In this document: in pieces, positions 49,620 through 58,022 of the stretch
Layout: every line of letters begins with the position of its first letter
How positions within the stretch are numbered: the stretch's first letter is position 1
Source of the DNA: Selaginella moellendorffii
Lineage: Eukaryota; Streptophyta; Lycopodiopsida; Selaginellales; Selaginellaceae
NCBI RefSeq assembly: GCF_000143415.4
Contig: NW_003314358.1
Location: forward strand, 605,109-669,108
Reading direction: 5' to 3'
Length of the DNA stretch: 64,000 nucleotides
Position numbers and translations under genes: made by a program
Notes under the pieces: model-generated
Database searches by the model: none
Told to the model about the DNA's origin: nothing
The model's input: only the letters and a program-made list of their open reading frames with translations

Positions 49620-50519
49620 CTAGTAGTCATCGTCGGATTTGTACCTCCCATACTTGTCCCTGTTAAGCATATTCTCCACGAACCCGGGAGGATAATCATC
49701 CTTGTTCCTCTCCGCCTCCTCCAGCGCCAGCTTCTTGGCAAACTTCATCACCGCGCGGCTGTCCACCACAATCCACGTCTCCTTTGGATCCAGCTCGCAC
49801 AAGTTCCTCTTGATGTCGCTGGGAGCCTCCGGGATCATCACTCCATACGCGCTACACTTGTCCAAAAACCTCTCGAAATCCTTCTGGCTGTCCAGCTTGA
49901 ATTGCATCGCTCGCCCCAGCGCGATGAACTTCATCACCTTTCCAATGTTGTCATAGTGTGGCGGCGGCTCCTTGGGCTTCTCCTCCACCGCAGCGGCGGC
50001 GTAGGGGGATTGATCGTAGCTTTGCTGCTGCTGCGATGGATCATACTGGGACTGATCGTATTGCTGGTACTGCTGGGATTGATCGTAGCCTTCGTAGTAC
50101 TGCTGCTCGTCGTACTCCTGGTCGTAGCTCCCTCCATCCATCTCGTACTGAGCTTGGCCTCCATCCATCTCGTATTGAGCTTGGCCTCCATCCATCTGGT
50201 ACTGAGCTTGATCTCCTTGCGGGATTTCTGGATTCGCTACTGGAGGAGGAGCCTCCTCTTCTACCACTGGAGAAAACTCGGCTTCGATTACCTCGCCGGT
50301 GCCATAGCTGCTGCTCCTGGGGCAATGCCGAGCGAGCAATGCTGCCCTCATTCCTCCCAAAGCTCCTCCTCCTCCCATTCTTAGCAGCAGCGGCCTGGAG
50401 CAAGAGAGATTCAACACACCTTTCACGGAATGCGGCATTGTAATCGCCGTGGAGCGCGTGGGAGTGGCAACAGCAGGATTTGTAGTAGCAGCAGGGCTCA
50501 CCGCCAGCGCCATCGCCAT
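49620..50519 (-). CDS. Unknown probable plastid protein with Gln/Tyr-rich linker, 299 aa
   Basis: Single exon. The start MAMALAVSPAATTNPAVATP is Ala/Ser/Thr-rich with few acidic residues, consistent with a plastid transit peptide; an in-frame ATG at 50555 precedes it. The middle is low-complexity: three near-identical units of QAQYEMDGG and then Tyr/Gln/Ser/Asp runs such as YDQSQYDPSQQQQSYDQSPY, prion-like in composition. The last ~130 residues are an ordered, charged domain: YDNIGKVMKFIALGRAMQFK, FERFLDKCSAYGVMIPEAPS, DPKETWIVVDSRAVMKFAKK and GFVENMLNRDKYGRYKSDDD. I do not recognise it as a named family. Confidence 0.6.
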   Translation of the reverse strand: MAMALAVSPAATTNPAVATPTRSTAITMPHSVKGVLNLSCSRPLLLRMGGGGALGGMRAALLARHCPRSSSYGTGEVIEAEFSPVVEEEAPPPVANPEIPQGDQAQYQMDGGQAQYEMDGGQAQYEMDGGSYDQEYDEQQYYEGYDQSQQYQQYDQSQYDPSQQQQSYDQSPYAAAAVEEKPKEPPPHYDNIGKVMKFIALGRAMQFKLDSQKDFERFLDKCSAYGVMIPEAPSDIKRNLCELDPKETWIVVDSRAVMKFAKKLALEEAERNKDDYPPGFVENMLNRDKYGRYKSDDDY

Positions 50520-50960
50520 CGCCAATTCCAGATAAACCCTAAAACCCCAAAACAAAATATCTGGCTGCTCAAGAGATTCGAACTCGAAAGCTGTTAAACC
50601 TTTAGTTTAGAACTAATGATTGCTCATTTAGGTGTTTGTTAAAACCAACCTGGTGCCGCCAACTTTGTTTTAGTCTAACATTTGATATGTGAGTCTGTGA
50701 TTCATTAAACACATTCGCTGTTACGCCTGCGTTCTTATCTTGATCTCGTTGGTTGCCGCCTCCAAAAACCGAGACGGTGGTGGAAATAGGTTGACCGTAT
50801 CGTATTCGTCCACTCCCAGTACAAAAACATGCCATTGGAGCAGGATCGACTGTAGAGCTTCTTCTCCGTCTCTTTTTCTTTTCGAGAGTACTCTAGCTAG
50901 AGCGAAGTGTATATGTAGTCAGTATAGATAGCGTATTTCCAGCAATCCATCGCTCGATCT

Positions 50961-51579
50961 ATGATGTCTCGCTTCATCGTCTTTGGTTTGGTGCTAGTGT
51001 TTGCAGCCACCGCTATGGCTACTCGACCTCTCAAGGGCTCCACAGGCAAGTCTTAAGGCCATTTGTTTATGATTCTTTTTTATGGCGTTTCTATCTCGTT
51101 TTCCCTCTTTTTTTTTCGATCCATCATGGTTGCTTCGTTTCGTTTCATACTTTTTTGTTGTTGGCTCTCGATATTTGGCTAAATAATGTCGAGAAGTCTT
51201 TTGTTTTGAGTTCACTCTTGAAACTCCCGATTTTCTTTGCCTCTGGCTAAGTCCTCGTCTTGTTTCAGCAGTGACAAGTACCAAGAGTGAAGCCAATGGC
51301 ATGACGAGTGCTGGATCCGTTGCTGAATCCGACGCTGCTGGCAATGATGCAGAAACTGCTGTAAGATTTATCCCGTTAAGTCTTGTGATCACGATTTTTA
51401 AACGCTCTTTTATACTACAGGAGGCGTATGATCGAAAGGAAGAATCGCAGTGTGATGATGAGCAGCAAGAGCAGCCTAATGTCGACTACATTTACGATGG
51501 ATATGATCGGAGGAAGTCACAGCACTGCCACCGCCGCCACCCGTCAGGACCAGATCTCTTCGAAGCGGCAGCCCCGTGA
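50961..51579 (+). CDS. Phytosulfokine-like peptide precursor B (111 aa)
   Basis: Three exons: 50961-51045, 51269-51360, 51421-51579; 336 nt in one frame. Exon 1 encodes a signal peptide (MMSRFIVFGLVLVFAATAMA) followed by TRPLKGST. Exon 2 is an acidic Ser/Ala-rich spacer. Exon 3 contains SQCDDEQQEQPNVDYIYDGY and continues for about 30 residues with basic stretches (DRRKSQHCHRRH). The plan, intron phases (1 and 0), the GC-AG first intron (ACAG/gcaagt) and VDYIYD all match precursor A at 11352-11806. A Cys a little upstream of the DYIY motif is also seen in angiosperm PSK precursors. The extension after the motif is longer than in A; further processing at the basic residues is possible. The second ATG (50964) may be the true start. 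Assignment is inference. Confidence 0.6.
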
Positions 51580-51884
51580 AAAAGCTTCCTAACACATCTC
51601 CATGTTTATAGTGTTGTAACTTTCTTGTAAAGAATTGTAAAGTCTCTTTGAAAAGATCTTTCCTTTTGTATCTTTCTGATCTGATTGTTTGGAAAAACTT
51701 TATATTTGGCTACTCGAAGAAAGCTCGCCACTCTCTGATCTCCCGGATCTATGTGTGCATGCATAAAGGATTTAAGCCGTCATTGGTGACTGCGTTTAAA
51801 GCCCAAAGATCTGAGGATTTAATTGGAAATCTCTCAAGATTCCGATATTCTGTCACTAATGTATAACAACCTGTTATGAAGTCC

Positions 51885-52300
51885 ATAAAACTCTGCTCGA
51901 GAGTATTCGTTCTTGTATCACTCAAACTGATCCAATCCTCTCTACCAATTTTCTTCCAGAGAGATTTTTTCCTCTATAACCAGCTCATCCAGAGCTTTGG
52001 GAGACTCGGCTGCTCCAAAGATGCCCGATCCGCTATTCTTACAATACAGTGTTGGCATTAGAAAAGTCTAAATCTTTGTTTTGTGGAACTCTGTGATTGC
52101 GGCATATACCAATCTTGGTAGCGCAAAGTCTACCTTTGACAACACTCCCTGGTGAAATCTAGTCACGTGTCCTGATCTCAGGTGGGCAAGTCGACGTGGC
52201 AAAATTAATCACTTATATGTATGAATGTATATATGTGAGATATATGAGATGCCAGTGAGAGACAATCCATGGTGTGTGGATATACAAAATTTGTCAAAAT
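51885..52300 (+). pseudogene. 5' partial copy of the neighbouring PPR gene, with internal deletion
   Basis: 51890-52040 reads LKLIQSSLPIFFQRDFFLYN and QLIQSFGRLGCSKDARS, matching residues 18-53 of the PPR protein at 53883. From about 52040 it continues with DNA matching that gene's 54460-54700 (CAGTGTTGGCA, ATTGCGGCATATACC, CTTGGTAGCGCAAAGTC, AAGTGGATGTGGCAAAG-like), then 54818-54850 (CCATGGTGTGTGGATAT). About 400 bp of the parent is missing, and stops and indels are present. Confidence 0.85.
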
Positions 52301-52304
52301 GTTT

Positions 52305-53880
52305 TCAATCTAAGCTGCTTGGATTAGTCACAGGATGAGATCGTACGTGCTTTATCATTCTGCCCGATGACGTCACGTGGAGCAGTGGCAGCGCAGCATG
52401 AGGAATACGAGCAGAACAATATCTCTCTAAAATTTCTTAATAGCCCTTCACTATTTTCAACAATTAGCGTCTTCGAGAAACTCTACCGTCAAAAGTTGCT
52501 CAGTCAAAACAAAGAGAAAGTGAATAGTGCAATATTCGTCTGCTACCACAAGATTGACACTCCAACCCTCAGCATATCATTCCACGAGAATGCACATCTG
52601 CTACCACAAGATTGACAATCCCAGCATATTAATCCACGAGAATACACATACGCCTTAAATCTACTCATCATATAGCATTCTCATGGCTTGTTATGTACTT
52701 TTCAGACTCTCCACCTTTACAACCAGTTGGATAAATGGACTATAAATAAACTTATATTGATTTCTCTGTGATCTTCACTCTCTTCCAAGCCATCACAAAT
52801 GTTTTGCAGCAGCCTCTAGAATTTCTTACGTGAGTGAAGAGGTTGATCTTAATATTATATTTAAAGGGATAAAGCTACTGTTTACAAATAAAAAATAAAA
52901 AAAATTAATATCGTAAGATTATCCTAGCAATGTTATTCTTTGTTTTCTCATACCCCTATATTAGAGTTTGTTTGCTTCATGAACAAGTAGGTGTTTTCTA
53001 ACTTGCGAGTTTTACAAATGCCAACCAAAAATGTGAATAATAATGAAAATAATGAACAAAAAAATAATGAAAATCATGGAAAAATAAATGTACTGATCCT
53101 GAGCATAGAGAAGTTGCTAAAAAATGTCTTCAAGTTGGAATAGCCAAGAAAGATCATAGAAGCAAGAAGGAGTTTGCCACCTTCTTGGGTAAATTGGGCA
53201 ACAAAATCTTTAGGCAATTGTGAACAGATCTATTTGTCAATGGATTAGCTCACAAACTTTTGGCTTTTTTGAAAGGATCAACTGTGAAAACATGCTTTCT
53301 AGAAAGGGAGAATTCTTCCTAAGTAGCAAGAGTAATCATGGATCTTATGTTTTGAGATGAAGAATTGCATAGAAGTCTTTTGATAAATCTTTGCAACTTT
53401 CAACTGATAAGGAGAACTCACGTATCTGAGTAAATATTCGGAAACATCCTTCAGCTTCTTCCTCTTCATTGTCTAAACCATTCATGGATGAACTTAACTG
53501 AGATATTGCTGCTGGAGGAAGATTTCTGTGAATATTGGAGGGCAGATTTTGGCATTCCAATCTTATAGTGTCATTGAGCACAAGCAACCACCCACGAGCA
53601 ATCCCGTCCGTGAATGTGAGAGATTGCACCACAAGACCATAAGCAGCATATAGATAGATAGATATTTTGCAATATATGAATGCAAGAAATGCAAAGTGTC
53701 TTGAGCACCAAAGGTTCTTGTTTTGAAAAATCTAAAATGCAGTATATTTTAAAATTATAAGATTAATTTTTTTTAAACACTTACATTCTTAATTAATAAG
53801 AATAACCTTAAAATCCTTAAGGTTTAAAACCTTAAAATTCTAAAATATGCTGGGAGCGTCCCAGATTTAAAATGTTGGGC
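52305..53880. other. Spacer upstream of the large PPR gene
   Basis: Mostly AT-rich. 52530-52650 contains CTGCTACCACAAGATTGACA twice, with CCACGAGAAT(G/A)CACAT, a short duplication. A 95-codon minus-strand ORF (53345-53632; contains RGWLLVLNDTIRLECQNLPS) has no start context or domain I recognise. About 53100-53230 on the plus strand reads HREVAKKCLQVGIAKKDHRS, possibly an old gene scrap. Confidence 0.4.
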
Positions 53881-53882
53881 GC

Positions 53883-56171
53883 ATGGATCGCCATTTCCTG
53901 CTAGAGAGCATCCGTTCTTGTAAGAGCTCGGCATCACTCAAAGTGATCCAATCATCTCTACCAATCTACTTCCAGAGGGATTCGTCCCTCTCGAACCAGC
54001 TCATCCAGAGCTTCGGGAGACTTGGGTGCTGCAAAGATGCCCGATCCGTGTTTGACGCCATGGAGTGGCGGGATTGTTTTTCATGGGACTTCATGCTCGC
54101 CGCCTACATTCGCAGTGGGGATTTGGAGGAATCAAAGCGATTCTTTTACTCCATGCCCGATCCAAGCCTCGTGTCGTGGACAGCGATCATCACCGCAACT
54201 GCCCAAAGAGAAAACTTGCGACGCGCGAGGCATTTCTTCGATGCTATGCCGAAACGAGACGTGATCTCCTGCACGGCGATGATCAAGGCGTGTTCCAACG
54301 GCGGAGACCTCGATCAAGCGCTGGAAGTTTTCAATTCTATACTTTACAAAGATCTGGTAGCGTCAAACGCAATGCTAGGCGCGGTTGCCCGTTTGGGGCA
54401 TTTTGAAGAGACTGTCTCATTCTTTCAGTCTTTGCCTTTACACGACCTCTATTCTTACAACACAGTGTTGGCAAAGGCTGATAACGTAAACGAGTCCAAA
54501 TATTTGTTTGACAAACAACCCGAAAAAGATCTTGTGACGTGGAACTCCATGATTGCGGCATATACCAAAGCCGGGGATCTTGGTAGCGCAAAGTCAACGT
54601 TTGACAATGCTCCCTTGTGGAATCTAGTCACTTGGAATTCCATGTTGGTAGGGTATATGCAAGATTGCCAAGTGGATGTGGCAAAGATAATCACTTATGA
54701 GATGCCAGAGTGGGATCTTTTCACTTGGAACGCCACACTAGCGGGATACTTCCAAAATGGGAATCTTTCTAATGCGGCAATGTTGTTCCACCAAATGCCC
54801 AAGAAAGACATTGTGACATGGAACTCCATGGTGTGTGGATATTCCCAGAGCGGGCATTTGCAAGATGCCGAGAAGATACTCCTTGCCATGCCTGAGCATG
54901 CAGTGGTGACGTGGTCGGCAATGCTGGATGCGTACGCACGAAATGGCCACGTGGACCGTGCCAAGCAGATATTTGAGAGATTTCGTACGACTCCGTACAG
55001 CCTAGCATTTGAGAATGGTATGCTAGTAGCGTATGCCCAAACTGGGAATTACATAGAAGCAAAGATTCTTTTTGATAGCATGGTACAGAAAAGCATGGTA
55101 ACCTGGAATGCCATGCTAGATGCGTGTTCCTTGGAAGAAAAGTATGATCACGTAGAAAAAATGTGGGATTCTATGCCGTATTGCGATCTAATATCATGGA
55201 ATATACGTCTGTCTACGTATGCCCAGCAAGGGGATCTGGAGAAGTCAAAGAGGTCTTTTGATTCCATGCCTGTCAAGGACATTGTCTCTTACACTTCAAT
55301 GATCACAGCTTACACCCGAAACCTAGAGCTTGAGAAAGCATGGACGCTCTTTGAATCCCTTCCCTACCACAATCTAGTTTGCTGGAATGCCATTCTTTCA
55401 GCCCATGTACACGGACGAGACATTGTGCGGCTCCAATTGTTGTTTGATCAAGCTCCTCAAAAAGATTTAGTTTCATGGAATCAACTTCTGGCAGCATATT
55501 CCAGATTGGGGGCTCTAGAACACGCAAATGCCATCTTTGAAAAAATGCCGGAGCATGACACTCTGTCTTGGACTGTTTTAAGTACAGCGTTTGGTGTGAG
55601 CGGGTACCTAGAGTACTCCAAACTCTTGTTTTATTTCATGCCAGAACGTAGCATAGTAGCGTACAATTCGATGCTATCGTCGTATTCTAGATTGGGCCAC
55701 GTTGAATTTGCGAAAGCCCTGTTTCTTGCAATGCCAGAATGGAACCTGGTTTCTTGGAGCGCTCTACTCGCGGCATATACCCAAACTGGGCATCATGCGG
55801 ATGCGTCGAGATTATTCTTGGAGCTCTCGCTGTTCGAGATTCCAGACTCTATGTGTTTTGTACTAGCCCTGGTGTCAGCGAGCCGCGTTGGTACCGTCAT
55901 GAATGGACGATGGAGATTCGTTTCGATGTGTGCCGACTTTGGAGTGACTCCGACCAAGCAGCACTACTGCTGCATTGTGGACGCCTTGAGCCGGGCGGGA
56001 TACTTGAAAGATGCCGAAGATGTTCTCAAGGAGATGCCGTTTGAGGCCGAGAATCTGGACTGGAAGTGCTTGCTTTGGAGTCGCAGAAATCACAAGTACA
56101 AGCCAATGACCCCTGTTATAAGCCTAGACTCCATGGATGGGGCTGCATACATGCTAGCCTCAAGGTTGTAA
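53883..56171 (+). CDS. Large S-array PPR protein, 762 aa
   Basis: Intronless. It starts MDRHFLLESIRSCKSSASLK. From about residue 40 to 650 it is a nearly unbroken tandem of ~31-residue S-type motifs, for example DLVTWNSMIAAYTKAGDLGS, NLVTWNSMLVGYMQDCQVDV and DIVTWNSMVCGYSQSGHLQD. The C-terminus has CCIVDALSRAGYLKDAEDVL and LDWKCLLWSRRNHKYK, a degraded E-like end, then ASRL stop; no E+ or DYW. The regular helical array should bind a single-stranded RNA about 20 nucleotides long, one motif per base (family knowledge). No obvious transit peptide is visible. The gene is flanked by partial copies of its own 5' half (51.9 kb) and 3' end (56.6 kb). It is the intact member of the cluster. Confidence 0.9.
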   Translation: MDRHFLLESIRSCKSSASLKVIQSSLPIYFQRDSSLSNQLIQSFGRLGCCKDARSVFDAMEWRDCFSWDFMLAAYIRSGDLEESKRFFYSMPDPSLVSWTAIITATAQRENLRRARHFFDAMPKRDVISCTAMIKACSNGGDLDQALEVFNSILYKDLVASNAMLGAVARLGHFEETVSFFQSLPLHDLYSYNTVLAKADNVNESKYLFDKQPEKDLVTWNSMIAAYTKAGDLGSAKSTFDNAPLWNLVTWNSMLVGYMQDCQVDVAKIITYEMPEWDLFTWNATLAGYFQNGNLSNAAMLFHQMPKKDIVTWNSMVCGYSQSGHLQDAEKILLAMPEHAVVTWSAMLDAYARNGHVDRAKQIFERFRTTPYSLAFENGMLVAYAQTGNYIEAKILFDSMVQKSMVTWNAMLDACSLEEKYDHVEKMWDSMPYCDLISWNIRLSTYAQQGDLEKSKRSFDSMPVKDIVSYTSMITAYTRNLELEKAWTLFESLPYHNLVCWNAILSAHVHGRDIVRLQLLFDQAPQKDLVSWNQLLAAYSRLGALEHANAIFEKMPEHDTLSWTVLSTAFGVSGYLEYSKLLFYFMPERSIVAYNSMLSSYSRLGHVEFAKALFLAMPEWNLVSWSALLAAYTQTGHHADASRLFLELSLFEIPDSMCFVLALVSASRVGTVMNGRWRFVSMCADFGVTPTKQHYCCIVDALSRAGYLKDAEDVLKEMPFEAENLDWKCLLWSRRNHKYKPMTPVISLDSMDGAAYMLASRL

Positions 56172-56174
56172 CTT

Positions 56175-56640
56175 TGCGCATCGCTTCTGGAATGTTACAA
56201 ATGATGGAAGGACTTGATGCGCACCGAAACTGAAAGCATAGCAATGTAGCTTTTTGTTGATTCGTGCTTGCTGGCTGTGCTCCAAGAAACTCCCTGTCTA
56301 AATACCAGTCTGCGTTGAGCTATCTTCAATGCTGGGGAAAAATTTCTTTGGCTTGCTGATGAACCAGAGTTTACAGCTCCTAACTAACGAAAATTATAAT
56401 AGTAATGTATTTAGAGTGAAAATCTGAGTTCTATAAACAGAAGATCCCTTGCGCAGGAGGCACGGTAAGTCTTTTGGTTTGTGCTCGTTTCGCGACCTTA
56501 TGTTCCATATTGGCACTGGTAGCTAAAGTAGATTCGGTTCATGAGCAACTTGAATAGGAATTCACACAAATTTTTGAGCTTGCACGAGCTCTGAACAGTG
56601 AGGAATAATCTCTTTCAGAATTACCAAAACTGGCAGTCAG
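56175..56640. other. Spacer between PPR gene and its 3' copy
   Basis: No gene seen. It would contain the PPR gene terminator region. Confidence 0.4.
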
Positions 56641-56930
56641 AAACTGTCGCAAATGGACGATTGAGATTCGTTTAGATGAGGAGTGATTCCGACCAAGCAG
56701 CACTACATTGTGGACGCCTTGAGCCACGCCAAATACTTGAATCAAGTCTATCAATCGAAGATGTTCTCACTGCAATGCCATTTGACTGGAAGTGCTTGCT
56801 TTTACGTCACAAGTACAAACCAATCTAGGGATGGGGCTGTAAGCTTTCACTTCAGCATCACTTGGCCCCTATAATCCTACAACAAATGGAAGGAATCTGT
56901 ACATATCGAAGTTCAAACAATGAAGGTATC
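56640..56930 (+). pseudogene. 3' partial copy of the large PPR gene
   Basis: AAATGGACGATTGAGATTCG, TCCGACCAAGCAGCACTACA, TTGTGGACGCCTTGAGCC and GACTGGAAGTGCTTGCTTTT match the parent at about 55900-56070 in order. CACAAGTACAA and GGATGGGGCTG follow, and then the parent's 3' flank (ACAAATGGAAGGA) near 56880. Indels break the frame. Confidence 0.85.
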
Positions 56931-57070
56931 TTATGAGCTTAAAATTGGTTGATCTTGTGCTTAGTGTTCCTCCTGGAGAAATATTCTCCGTAAACCTATT
57001 GAAAAAGAATATTAAACAAACTTACCAGATGATGAAAAAACTGAACAGGTAAAGAACAAAGTGCAGGATG

Positions 57071-57942
57071 TCAAATATCTGAAAGGTCTTGAGCTTTCCC
57101 AGTGGATTCTTCGAGCTTCTTTTGAGCCTGGGACAAGAATCCAAATCATAAAATCGCTAGTCAGCCTCAAGTTAAACTTTACCAGATAAAGTCGATAAAG
57201 CCGTGCTTGCTTCAAGAGCGTGCCTTCAGCAAGCTCCCTATCCCTTTCATCTGGCAGGAACATAATCAGTCCACCGTGCTTCCAGTGATTACCACGGTCA
57301 GTCTTTGGCACGCAAACGCAGGAACCCGTCCAATCCTCCTCGGATGCTAATCCAATTCGTTCCATCACAAAACGCTTAGCTTCGGCGGGAGTTGTTATTG
57401 GGCTCCATGCGTCTTTGATCCACTTGTTGATGTAAGTCCGAGTGGAGAATTCGCAAAATCCAGCCGCAAACTTGATCCTCTCCTGGAATAAACATTTAGT
57501 CTATGTGCGGGGATGAACAAACGTAAAACACACCTGAGAAGGATCATCCTCCAGCTCGATCTGTACTGCCTTTGGATCTTTGGATTCCATTTGCATTTCA
57601 AGAATTCTCACTTTCTCCAAGAGTCGAAGCTTGCTCCAGAGCTTTGCATCTTCCAGGTTCTCCTGTCCATGCTTTGGAAAGAACAAAACCGTGCAACCTA
57701 AAGCACAAACTCAAGAGATCCCGACAGGAGAAAAAGTTCATACCTCCGATCTTGCACCATTCCGATGCAGACGAACTCTCATATGGTGTGGGGAAGAAAG
57801 AGAAATCTCCAGTGTCACTGTGAATCTCAGCTTGGATTCTCGCCCTGGCCAGTGGAATCAAGGCCTCAACGTAGGCTCCTTTTGGAACACGTCCCGCGAT
57901 TGTTATCAGCACCTCACAGTAAGCCACCGTCACATCCGCCAT
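57071..57942 (-). CDS. Unknown conserved-looking soluble protein, 239 aa
   Basis: Four exons (minus): 57942-57744, 57697-57534, 57482-57183, 57127-57071; 720 nt in one frame. The N-terminus MADVTVAYCEVLITIAGRVP has no signal or transit peptide. Further blocks include FSFFPTPYESSSASEWCKIG, GCTVLFFPKHGQENLEDAKL, ERIKFAAGFCEFSTRTYINK and GSCVCVPKTDRGNHWKHGGL, then a helical, Lys/Glu-rich C-terminus. Well-formed introns of 46-56 nt and codon use argue for a real gene. I do not recognise the family. It is divergent from the branching-enzyme homologue; their start codons are only about 80 bp apart, suggesting a shared two-way promoter. Confidence 0.6.
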
Positions 57943-58022
57943 CGTCAAACCCTAGTTTTAGTACTCAATAGAGATTACTGTATATGACTAACCTTGTTGT
58001 AAAGCCCTAAACCCTGGAAGGC
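57943..58022. promoter_or_regulatory. Short bidirectional promoter region
   Basis: 80 bp separate the ATG at 57942 (minus) from the ATG at 58023 (plus). Both sides carry CCCTA/TAGGG motifs (AAACCCTAG, AAACCCTGG), typical of plant telo-box-like promoter elements. No TATA box seen. Confidence 0.5.

Noticed and set aside
49599-50443. Plus-strand frames opposite the Tyr/Gln-rich gene
   Set aside because: Products are Leu/Val or His/Arg runs made by the reverse of Gln/Tyr codons; the minus frame has a transit peptide-like start and an ordered domain.
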